A stretch of 64,000 nt of DNA from Nonomuraea sp. NBC_00507 (GTDB taxonomy: Bacteria; Actinomycetota; Actinomycetes; Streptosporangiales; Streptosporangiaceae): the NCBI RefSeq assembly GCF_036013525.1, contig NZ_CP107853.1, forward strand, positions 10,540,001-10,604,000. The letters run 5' to 3'. The position numbers and the translations under genes are program-made. Shown one piece after another: positions 52,230 through 60,179 of this stretch; within the stretch, counting starts at the first letter, position 1, and every line of letters begins with the position of its first letter. A model generated the notes under the pieces. The model made no database searches and was not told the origin of the DNA. It was given only the letters and a program-made list of their open reading frames with translations.

Positions 52230-53264
52230 TCAGGCATGCTCTGAGCAGGTCACGTCCGCCGTGGAGCCGCGGACGATCAGCTCGGTGGCCAGCTCGACGT
52301 GGTGGGAGTCGACCCTCTCCCCGGCCGCCAGGCGCAGCGCGGTGCGCAGGGCGACGCGGCCCATCTCCCGCAGCGGCTGACGTACGGTGGTCAGCGGCGG
52401 CGAGGCCATCCGGGCGATTTGGGTGTCGTCGAAGCCCACGATGCTGAGGTCCTCAGGGATGCGCAGGCCGCGCGCCCTGGCGGCCTCCATGACACCGAGC
52501 GCCATCTCGTCGCAGCCGGCGAAGATCGCCGTCGGCGGCTCAGGCAGGCCGAGCACGGCCGCGCCGTGCTCCAGTCCGACCTGGTAGCGAAACTGCCCGA
52601 ACCGCGTGTAGCCGGGCAGCACGGGCGCCCCTTCGGCCTCCATGGCGGCCCGGTAGCCGTGCAGCCGCGCCTGGTTGCAGGCCGCGGTGGTGGGGCCGCC
52701 GAAGTAGGCGATGCGCCGGTGCCCGAGGGAGAGCAGGTGCTGGGTCGCGGCCACCCCGCCGGCGAAGTTGGTCGAGCCGACGCTGGTCGCGCTGGTATCC
52801 GGCAGGTTGAGCGGGTCGATCATGACCAGCGGCAGCTGAACGCGGGACAGAGCGGTCAGCTGCCGCGTGGTCAGCTCGTGGCACGTAACGGAGATCAGCG
52901 CCCGGCGCCCGGCGTCGGCCAGGTGGCGGGCCCACGCGGCCGGGTGGTCGATCTTCTTCCTGACGCTGACGACGACCCCGACGCCGAGCTCGGCCCCGGC
53001 CGTGACCACGCCCTGGATGATCTCCGTGGAGTAGGCGTTGAAGTCGTCGTCGAACTGCACCTCGACGGTGTCCGTCACGGCGGTCTCGCCCCGGCGCGGC
53101 GACAGCGCGACATAGTCGTGCTCCCGCAGCAGCGACTCCACCAGGGTCCGGGTCGCCGGCGCCACGTCGCTGCGGCCGTTGAGAACCTTGGACACTGTCG
53201 CCACCGACACGCCGGCCGAGGCCGCGACGGTGGCCAGCGTGGCGCGTCTGGGACTGGCCGCCAT
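52230..53264 (-). CDS. LacI-family repressor, BxlR-like
   Basis: The 344-residue protein has the LacI HTH (RRATLATVAASAGVSVATVSKVLNGRSDV) and a sugar-binding core (GGVAATQHLLSLGHRRIAYFGGP, IFAGCDEMALGVMEAARARGLRIPEDLSIVGFDD). It lies 10 bases after the GH3 gene and is co-transcribed with it. The shared CGAA...TTCG boxes at 55695 and 55875 point to a BxlR-type repressor of xylo-oligosaccharide genes. GGAGGGAATTG supports the ATG. Confidence 0.88.
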   Translation of the reverse strand: MAASPRRATLATVAASAGVSVATVSKVLNGRSDVAPATRTLVESLLREHDYVALSPRRGETAVTDTVEVQFDDDFNAYSTEIIQGVVTAGAELGVGVVVSVRKKIDHPAAWARHLADAGRRALISVTCHELTTRQLTALSRVQLPLVMIDPLNLPDTSATSVGSTNFAGGVAATQHLLSLGHRRIAYFGGPTTAACNQARLHGYRAAMEAEGAPVLPGYTRFGQFRYQVGLEHGAAVLGLPEPPTAIFAGCDEMALGVMEAARARGLRIPEDLSIVGFDDTQIARMASPPLTTVRQPLREMGRVALRTALRLAAGERVDSHHVELATELIVRGSTADVTCSEHA

Positions 53265-53274
53265 CAATTCCCTC

Positions 53275-55656
53275 CTACTCATCGACCGATACGGGGGTGA
53301 CGAGGCGCCGGTCGTGGCCGACGATCCGCGTCGCACCCGTCAGGCGCACGACGCCCCGGCACGGCAGGTCGGCCGCCGACCTGCCGACGAACACCTCGAC
53401 GTCCCCCGGCTCCACGATGCGCCTCAAGTCGCGTCCGGTGAAGGCCGTCCGGTCGGCGTGCACGCGGAAGCTCACGCGGGATTCGGCTCCTGGCTCCAGC
53501 GGGACCCGCGCGAAACCGATCAGCTGCCGGACCGGCCGGGTCACCTGGGCGACGACGTCGTGCAGGTAAAGCTGGACGACCTCGTCGCCGGCCCGCCCGC
53601 CGGTGTTGCGCACCCGCACGCTCACCGTGAACTCGCCGTCCGTCGGCACCTCGGCGTCGCTGATCCGCAGGTCGTCGATCTCGAACGCGGTATAGGAGGC
53701 GCCGTGGCCGAAGGGGAACAGCGGCGTCGGGTCGAGGTTGCTGATGCCCTGGCTGTCGGCGCCCAGCGGCGGCTGCAGGTAGGTGCCCGGCTGGCCGCCG
53801 TGCCCGCGCGGGATCTGCACGGGCAGCTTGCCGGAGGGCTGGATCCGGCCGGACAACACGCCGGCGATGGCGGCGCCGCCCTCTTCGCCCGGCATGAACG
53901 CCTGCACCAGCCCGGCGGCGAGCTCGTGCGCCTCGCCCAGCGCGTACGGGCGGCCGGACACGACGACCACGACGACCGGCGTGCCGGTGGCGGCCAGCTC
54001 GGTCAGCAGGTCCTCCTGCACCCCGGGCAACCGCAGGTCGTCGGCGTCGCAGCCCTCCCCGGACGTCCCGTGGCCGAACATCCCGGCGAGGTCGCCCACG
54101 GCCACCACGCACAGGTCCGCCCCGCGGACCGCGGCCGCCGCGGGGGCGAACCCTGAGCGGTCCTCGCCCCGCACGTCGCAGCCCCGCTCGTGGACGATCT
54201 CCGCGTCCGGCAGCTCGGCGCGCAGCGCGTCGAGGAGGCTGGGCGCCTCGACGCCGAGCCCGAGGCCGGGGTGGCGGGTGAGCACGTGGTTGGGGTAGGA
54301 GTAGCAGCCCATGAACGTCCGCGGTTCGTCGGCGCACGGCCCGACGACCGCGACCCGCCGGAGCCCGGGACGGAGCGGCAGCGCGTCACCGGCGTCGAGC
54401 AGCACGATCGACCGCTCGGCCAGCTCACGCGCCAGCGCCCGGTTGCCCGGTGAGTCGAGGTCCACGGCGGCGGCCCCGGCCACGGACCTCTCCGGCGTCC
54501 AGTCGGGGTCGAGCAGGCCGAGCTGGACCTTCTGGGTGAGCAGGCGGCGTGCCGCCCGGTCGATCAGCGACTCGGGGATCTCCCCGGTGCGCACCCGCTC
54601 GGCCAGGTGCTGCCCGAAGCCGAGTGTGTCGGGCAGCTCGACGTCGATGCCGGCGCTCAGCGCCCGCACCCCGGCTTCTTCGGTGTCGGCCGCGATCTTG
54701 TGCATGGTCGCCAGGAACGGGACCGCCCAGTAGTCCGACACGACGGTCCCGGTGAAGCCCCACTCCTCGCGCAGCACCTCGGTCAGCAGCCAGGGGTCCG
54801 CCCCGGCCGGCACGCCGTCGACGTCGGAGTAGGAGTTCATCACCGAGCGCGCGCCGCCGAGCGCGATGGCCGTCTCGAAGGGCGGCAGGATCATGTCCAT
54901 CAGCTCGCGCCGCCCCATGGGAACGGGGCCGTGGTTGCGGGCCGCCCGCGAGGCCGAGTATCCGGCGAAGTGCTTCAGCGTGGCGATGACCCCGGCGTTC
55001 TCCAGCCCGCGCACGTAGGCGGCGGCGAGCATCGAGACGAGGTACGGGTCCTCGCCCATCGTCTCCTCGACCCGCCCCCACCGGTAGTCGCGCACCACGT
55101 CCAGGACCGGCGACAGGCCCTGGTGCACGCCCACGGCCGCCATGTCCCGCCCGATCGCGGTGGCCATCCGCTCCACCAGGCCGGGGTCGAACGTCGCCGC
55201 CCACGCTATGGCCGCGGGATAGACGGTCGCCCCGTACGCCGTGAACCCGGTCAGGCACTCCTCGTGCACGATGGCCGGGATGCCGAGCCTGGACCGCTCG
55301 ACGACGGCGTGCTGCAGCCGGACCACCTCGGCCGCGCCCTCCTGCGCCGTCACCGGGGCGCTGCCGTGCACCCGGGTGATGTGACCAAGCCCGTGGCGGA
55401 TCGCCTCGTCGAAGGGAACCGTCCCCGAGGCCGCGAACACGTCCTGCATCGGCGCAACGTTCAACGTCTCGGCGTCGTCGTCCACCGGCTCGTGCCGCAT
55501 GTCGTTGCCGATCCACCGGCTGCCGAGCTGGCCGACCTTCTCCTCCAGGGTCATCTCCTGAAGGAGGGCATCGACCCGGTCGGCCACGGAAATGGTCGGG
55601 TCCTGCCAAGGACGCAGCACACCGTCCACCGCGGGCGTCCGATCTACAGCCGTCAT
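53275..55656 (-). CDS. GH3 beta-glycosidase (beta-xylosidase-like)
   Basis: The 793-residue cytoplasmic enzyme has the GH3 N-terminal barrel (MTLEEKVGQL, ATLKHFAGYS, VMNSYSDVDGVPA) with the nucleophile Asp in GTVVSDYWAVPF. It then has the C-terminal sandwich (VVAVGDLAGMFG, VVVVVVSGRPYALGE) and a fibronectin III-like tail. The YSDVDGVPA and SDYWAVPFL segments resemble actinomycete beta-xylosidases. It would hydrolyse the sugars brought in by the divergent ABC importer. AAGGAGCAGCAG precedes the ATG at 55656. Confidence 0.87.
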   Translation of the reverse strand: MTAVDRTPAVDGVLRPWQDPTISVADRVDALLQEMTLEEKVGQLGSRWIGNDMRHEPVDDDAETLNVAPMQDVFAASGTVPFDEAIRHGLGHITRVHGSAPVTAQEGAAEVVRLQHAVVERSRLGIPAIVHEECLTGFTAYGATVYPAAIAWAATFDPGLVERMATAIGRDMAAVGVHQGLSPVLDVVRDYRWGRVEETMGEDPYLVSMLAAAYVRGLENAGVIATLKHFAGYSASRAARNHGPVPMGRRELMDMILPPFETAIALGGARSVMNSYSDVDGVPAGADPWLLTEVLREEWGFTGTVVSDYWAVPFLATMHKIAADTEEAGVRALSAGIDVELPDTLGFGQHLAERVRTGEIPESLIDRAARRLLTQKVQLGLLDPDWTPERSVAGAAAVDLDSPGNRALARELAERSIVLLDAGDALPLRPGLRRVAVVGPCADEPRTFMGCYSYPNHVLTRHPGLGLGVEAPSLLDALRAELPDAEIVHERGCDVRGEDRSGFAPAAAAVRGADLCVVAVGDLAGMFGHGTSGEGCDADDLRLPGVQEDLLTELAATGTPVVVVVVSGRPYALGEAHELAAGLVQAFMPGEEGGAAIAGVLSGRIQPSGKLPVQIPRGHGGQPGTYLQPPLGADSQGISNLDPTPLFPFGHGASYTAFEIDDLRISDAEVPTDGEFTVSVRVRNTGGRAGDEVVQLYLHDVVAQVTRPVRQLIGFARVPLEPGAESRVSFRVHADRTAFTGRDLRRIVEPGDVEVFVGRSAADLPCRGVVRLTGATRIVGHDRRLVTPVSVDE

Positions 55657-56002
55657 CTGCTGCTCCTTCAAGGCGATGTCCACCGTGATGTTTTCGAAAT
55701 GTTTCGGCGTTGTGAGTGACCTGTGAGCGAGACCTCCTCGACACCAGATGACCAGTTGAACGCCGCGCCAGAGTACTTTACACAGGCCCTTTGTGGATAG
55801 GGAGAGCGCCAGGTCCGGTGGGTCTTGACAGGCACAGACCCGAAACTTAGATTGGCGGACCACGCGGCATGTCGCAAATGTTTCGACAAGCTAACTCTGA
55901 AGGAGAAGCGCAGGCGACGGCTCCCCCGGCCGGACGCCCACCCCATCCGACGATTCAGGAGCCGCGCGGCCAACCCCCCGGCGTTCAGTTACGGAGATCA
56001 GC
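55657..56002. promoter_or_regulatory. Divergent control region between GH3 and ABC importer genes
   Basis: These 346 bases hold no gene. CGAAATGTTTCG (55695-55706) is a palindromic CGAA-N4-TTCG box on the GH3 side. TGTCGCAAATGTTTCGACA (55870-55888) is a related box on the importer side, and both contain AAATGTTTCG. Between them TTGACA (55825-55830) and TAGATT (55848-55853), 17 bases apart, form the importer promoter; the second box lies just after its start of transcription. Confidence 0.75.
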
Positions 56003-57367
56003 GTGGAGCCCAGGACAACCTCTCGCCGTACCTTCCTTAGCCTCTCCATGGGCCTTCCCCTGGGGGCCGCCCTGGCGGCCTGTGGCAGCTCCGGACCCAC
56101 CCAAACGGGCGCCGGTGGGGGCACCGGCAGCACCGCCACGAGTGGCGGCGCAGGAGGCAAGGCGACCTACTGGTACCTGACGGGTCAGCCCAACGAAGGC
56201 GTGCGCACGCGCGCGGTCGAGCGTTTCAACAAGGCCAACCCGAGCGGTGGGCTCACGACGACGACCTTCCAGAACGACGCCTTCAAGACCAAGATCAAGA
56301 CCGCCATCGGCGCGGGTGAGGCCCCCACCATCATCTGGGGCTGGGGCGGCGGCGGCCTGCGCAGCTACGTGCAGGCCGGCCAGGTCGACGACCTCACCTC
56401 GTGGTTCGACCAGAACGCGGCCTACAAGGACCGGCTGTTCCCGTCCTCCTTCGGTGCGGCCACGGTCGACGGCAAGATCTACGCGGTGCCGGTCGAGTCC
56501 GTGACGCCGATCGTTCTGTACTACGACAAGAGGGCCTTCGAGAAGGTCGGCGCGCAGCCCCCGCAGGAGTGGGGCGACATCATGGACCTCGTCAAGAAGT
56601 TCAACGGCGCCGGCATCGCGCCGTTCTCGCTCGGCGGGCAGTCGCGCTGGACGAACATGATGTGGCTGGAGTTCCTCTTCGACCGCATCGGCGGCCCCGA
56701 GGTCTTCCAGGCCATCTACGACGGCGAGAAGGACGCCTGGAACAACCCGGCCGCCATCGACGGCCTGACCAAGATGCAGGAGCTGATCAAGGCGAACGGC
56801 TTCGTCAAGGGCTTCTCGTCGATCACCGCCGACTCCAACGCCGACCAGGCGCTGCTCTACACCGGCAGGGCCGCGATGATGCTGCACGGCGGCTGGACGT
56901 ACGGGTCGATGAAGGCGGACGGCGGCGACTTCGTCAGCGGCGGCAACCTCGGCTACATGAACTTCCCGCCGGTGTCGGGCGGCAAGGGCGACGCCAGCAA
57001 CACCGTGGGCAACCCGGCCCAGTACATGTCGATCTCCTCCAAGGCGACGGCCGAGGAGAAGGAGATCGCCAAGAAGTTCTTCCTCACGGAGATGAACTCC
57101 GACGCGCAGTCCAAGGACTGGGTCGGCATCACCCAGGTGCCGATCGTCAAGGGCGTCGACGCCCAGTTCGGCTCCGGTGCGGACGCGCCATGGCAGAAGT
57201 TCGTCTACGACACCGCCAGCAACGCCAAGTCCTTCCAGCAGTCCTGGGACCAGGCGCTCAGCCCGACCGCGGCCGAGGTCCTGCTGGACAACATTGCCAA
57301 GCTGTTCCAGATGTCGATCACGCCGCAGCAGTTCGCCGGCAACCTCAACGAGGTCATCGGCAAGTGA
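56003..57367 (+). CDS. ABC sugar importer, substrate-binding lipoprotein (BxlE-like)
   Basis: The 454-residue protein starts at GTG with GGAGATCAGC upstream. Its signal has twin arginines (SRRTFL) and a lipobox ending LAAC (Cys27), so it may use TAT. The binding fold shows RAVERFNKANPS, WGWGGGGLRSYVQAG, VPVESVTPIVLYYDKRAF and a C-terminal solute-lobe. It binds an oligosaccharide, likely xylo- or cello-type given the GH3 partner. Confidence 0.9.
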   Translation: MEPRTTSRRTFLSLSMGLPLGAALAACGSSGPTQTGAGGGTGSTATSGGAGGKATYWYLTGQPNEGVRTRAVERFNKANPSGGLTTTTFQNDAFKTKIKTAIGAGEAPTIIWGWGGGGLRSYVQAGQVDDLTSWFDQNAAYKDRLFPSSFGAATVDGKIYAVPVESVTPIVLYYDKRAFEKVGAQPPQEWGDIMDLVKKFNGAGIAPFSLGGQSRWTNMMWLEFLFDRIGGPEVFQAIYDGEKDAWNNPAAIDGLTKMQELIKANGFVKGFSSITADSNADQALLYTGRAAMMLHGGWTYGSMKADGGDFVSGGNLGYMNFPPVSGGKGDASNTVGNPAQYMSISSKATAEEKEIAKKFFLTEMNSDAQSKDWVGITQVPIVKGVDAQFGSGADAPWQKFVYDTASNAKSFQQSWDQALSPTAAEVLLDNIAKLFQMSITPQQFAGNLNEVIGK

Positions 57368-58290
57368 CTGCTCCCCCGATCCCCGCCAGGGGGAATGCGT
57401 CCCTGACCGCCGTGCCGGGCGGCCAGGGACGCGGCCTGGCCTGGCTGGCCATGCCGGCCCTGCTGTTCTTCGTCGCCTTCGGCGTGATCCCGCTCATCGG
57501 GGTGTTCTGGCTCAGCTTCACGACCTGGGACGGGCTCGGCGAGATCCGCATGTCCGGCTTCGACAGCTGGCGCGCCGTGCTCACCGATCCCGGGCTGCCG
57601 CACGCGTTGTGGGTGACGTTCCTGGTCACCGCCCTGTCGTGGGCGGTGCAGACGCCGGCGAGCATCCTGCTCGGCACGTTCCTGGCCGGCTTCCAGCGCT
57701 ATCGCGCGGTGCTCTCGGTGGTGTACTTCATCCCGCTGCTGCTCAGCTCCGCCGCCATCGCGATCACGTTCAAGGCGCTGCTCGACCCGAACTTCGGGCT
57801 CGGCGCCGGACTGGGGATCCCGATCCTCGTGCAGGACTGGCTCGGCGAGCCCGTCCTCGCCTTCAGCGTCGTGATCTTCGTGGTGTCGTGGCAGTTCATC
57901 CCGTTCCACTCGCTGATCTACCAGGGTGGCGTGCGCCAGATCCCGCGCTCGATGTACGAGGCCGCCGAGCTCGACGGCGCCGGCCGGGTCCGGATGTTCT
58001 TCAGCATCACCCTGCCCCAGCTCAAGTACACGATCATCACGTCGTCGACGCTCATGGTCGCGGGCTCTCTGGTCTTCTTCGACCTGATCTTCGTGCTCAC
58101 CGCGGGCGGCCCCGGCGACACCACCCGGGTGCTGGCGCTGGACATGTACAAGAGGGGATACATGGCCAACCTGATGGGCCCGGCGAGCGCGATCGCCGTC
58201 ATCCTCGTCCTGGTGGGCCTGGCGCTGGCACTGCTGCTGCGCCGGATCGGCGGCCGGGACCAGACCCACAGCCAGCTGGAAGGGGTCTGA
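57364..58290 (+). CDS. ABC sugar importer, permease 1 (BxlF-like)
   Basis: The 308-residue permease starts at a GTG that overlaps the upstream stop in GTGA. It has six helices and the coupling loop PRSMYEAAELDGAGRVRMFFSITLPQLK, then LTAGGPGDTTRVLALDMY, the MalF/UgpA pattern. Confidence 0.9.
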   Translation: MTAPPIPARGNASLTAVPGGQGRGLAWLAMPALLFFVAFGVIPLIGVFWLSFTTWDGLGEIRMSGFDSWRAVLTDPGLPHALWVTFLVTALSWAVQTPASILLGTFLAGFQRYRAVLSVVYFIPLLLSSAAIAITFKALLDPNFGLGAGLGIPILVQDWLGEPVLAFSVVIFVVSWQFIPFHSLIYQGGVRQIPRSMYEAAELDGAGRVRMFFSITLPQLKYTIITSSTLMVAGSLVFFDLIFVLTAGGPGDTTRVLALDMYKRGYMANLMGPASAIAVILVLVGLALALLLRRIGGRDQTHSQLEGV

Positions 58291-58291
58291 C

Positions 58292-59179
58292 ATGACGGAG
58301 ATCCTGGCGAACACCTCCGCCCGGGCCTCGGCGAAGCATGCCGCCGGCCCCAAGCGCGTGACCCGCCGCCCCAACTGGCTGGCCGGCGCGGCCTCATGGA
58401 TCTGGCTGGCGATCGTGATCGTGCCGATCTACTGGATCGTCATCACCAGCTTCAAGCTTCAAAGCGACTACTACGCCGAGAACCCGCTCCTGCCGCCGTC
58501 CGCTCCCACGCTGGCCAACTATCAGCTGGTCATCGAGTCGGACTTCATCCGCTATTTCATCAACAGCGTCGTCGTCACGGTCGGCGCGGTCGCGCCCGCC
58601 GTCGCGGTGTCCTTCATGGCGGCCTACGCGATCGTCCGCAGCGGCAGAGGACGGTTCCTGCGCTACACGAACTCGATGTTCCTCATGGGACTGGCCATCC
58701 CGCACCAGGCGACGATCATCCCCGTCTACCTGATCATCATCAAGCTCGGCCTCTACGACACGCCGATGGCGATGATCCTGCCGTCGATCGCGTTCGCGAT
58801 CCCGCTGTCGGTGCTCATCCTGACGAACTTCATCAGGGACGTGCCCAAGGAGCTGTTCGAGTCGATGCGGATGGACGGTGCCAGCGAGCTCGGCACGCTC
58901 TGGAACCTGGCCCTGCCCCTGACCAGGCCGGCCGTGGTGACGGTGACCATCTACAACGCGCTGACGATCTGGAACGGGTTCCTGCTGCCGCTGGTCCTCA
59001 CCCAGAGCCCCGAGCAGCGCACGCTGCCGCTGGCGCTGTGGACCTTCCAGGGTGAGTACGGCATCAACGTGCCGGCTGTGCTCGCCTCCGTCCTCCTCAG
59101 CTCCCTGCCCATCCTGATCCTCTACGTGGTGGGCCGCCGCCAGCTCCTGGCCGGCCTGACCGCCGGATTCGGCAAGTGA
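58292..59179 (+). CDS. ABC sugar importer, permease 2 (BxlG-like)
   Basis: The 295-residue permease has the MalG/UgpE pattern: LGLAIPHQATIIPVYLI-like helices and the coupling loop PKELFESMRMDGASELGTLWNLALPLTRPA. It begins 1 base after permease 1. No ATPase follows, so an MsiK-type ATPase elsewhere must drive it. Confidence 0.9.
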   Translation: MTEILANTSARASAKHAAGPKRVTRRPNWLAGAASWIWLAIVIVPIYWIVITSFKLQSDYYAENPLLPPSAPTLANYQLVIESDFIRYFINSVVVTVGAVAPAVAVSFMAAYAIVRSGRGRFLRYTNSMFLMGLAIPHQATIIPVYLIIIKLGLYDTPMAMILPSIAFAIPLSVLILTNFIRDVPKELFESMRMDGASELGTLWNLALPLTRPAVVTVTIYNALTIWNGFLLPLVLTQSPEQRTLPLALWTFQGEYGINVPAVLASVLLSSLPILILYVVGRRQLLAGLTAGFGK

Positions 59180-59182
59180 CGC

Positions 59183-59650
59183 CTACTCGGGAGGCTCCGG
59201 ACGCGGCCAGGTGACCGCGGCGAACACCACCGAGCACACCAGGAACCCGGCGCACACGGACGCGAAGCCCGTCCAGAACGAGCCGAGCGACGAGCCGAGG
59301 TCGATCCCCAGCAGCAGGGCCGTGACCAGGCCCGCCGTCAGCCCCCACACCAGGCCGGGGACGTATCGGGGCGGTTTGTGAGCCAGGGCGCCGGTCAGCG
59401 GCAGCAGCAGCGGGACCAGCGCCACGGCCCACCCCACCCTGGGCTCGCCGAACATGGCGAGCCTGACCGCGGAGACCGCGGCGGCCACGCCGATCGCCAC
59501 GAACGTCCAGATGACCAGCTTGACCGGGTGGTAGCGGACATTGTGCTCGGAGGCGTAGGCGTCCGGGCCGAACGCCCAGAAGGAGAGAAGCTCGCCGATC
59601 AGGTCGCCGATGTTCGGCTTGTCATCCTCGGGTCTCTTCTCTTCGGCCAT
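59183..59650 (-). CDS. Small membrane protein of unknown function
   Basis: The 155-residue protein has an acidic N-terminal tail and four hydrophobic segments (about 50-67, 77-90, 97-116, 124-146). No family motif is recognised. It converges on the ABC operon with 3 bases between stops and is divergent from a truncated gene. The ATG has a GGAGGAAGCCCGC-type site upstream. Confidence 0.65.
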   Translation of the reverse strand: MAEEKRPEDDKPNIGDLIGELLSFWAFGPDAYASEHNVRYHPVKLVIWTFVAIGVAAAVSAVRLAMFGEPRVGWAVALVPLLLPLTGALAHKPPRYVPGLVWGLTAGLVTALLLGIDLGSSLGSFWTGFASVCAGFLVCSVVFAAVTWPRPEPPE

Positions 59651-59749
59651 GCGGGCTTCCTCCGTGCGGGATCACGCTTGACCGTAGCAGCAAACAACCT
59701 CCACGCTGATCGTTGTGTCCGTGATGATCGTTGATCAGAACGAAGCGTC

Positions 59750-60037
59750 GTGCCGGGCGAGGTGACCGAATGGCTGGCCGGACGGGCGATCCCGCTCGGC
59801 GGCCGGGAACCGGGCGCGGGGCCGGCGGACCTCGGTCCGCTGCGGGCCGTGCTCGACGGGGTCCGCCTGGTGGGCCTGGGCGAGTCCACGCACGGCGGCG
59901 CGGAGTTCTTCTCGCTCCGGTGGCAGGTGACGGAGTTCCTGGTCAAGGAGCTGGGCTTCACCGCGCTGGCGATCGAGGCCAGTGCCGCGGCGGCGCGGGC
60001 GGTCCTAGCGGAGAGCACCGGCTCCACGCCCTTGTAG
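59750..60037 (+). pseudogene. Truncated erythromycin esterase-family gene
   Basis: The 95-residue reading frame matches only the start of erythromycin esterase-family proteins: PLRAVLDGVRLVGLGESTHGGAEFF with the conserved Glu and His, then LVKELGFTALAIEAS. Full members have about 400 residues. After VLAEST the frame changes character and stops. The rest of the gene is lost and the DNA continues as a LuxR tail, so this is a deletion remnant, not a working esterase. Confidence 0.7.
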
Positions 60038-60050
60038 CGGCCCGCGACTC

Positions 60051-60179
60051 AAGCGGCCTCGCGAGCGGACCATCCGCGCTCACCTGTCGGCCATCCTCGG
60101 CAAGCTCGACCTCGGCTGCGTCGCCCAGGCCCGCCTGGCCTCCTACGGCTACACGATGCACGGCGACCCGCGGCCCTGA
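60051..60179 (+). pseudogene. C-terminal fragment of a LuxR-type HTH regulator
   Basis: In a different frame from the esterase fragment, RERTIRAHLSAILGKLDL is the recognition-helix part of a LuxR/GerE HTH, followed by a normal-looking tail and stop at 60179. The first HTH helices and the rest of the protein are missing. Together with the truncated esterase it marks one deletion endpoint near 60040. Confidence 0.6.
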
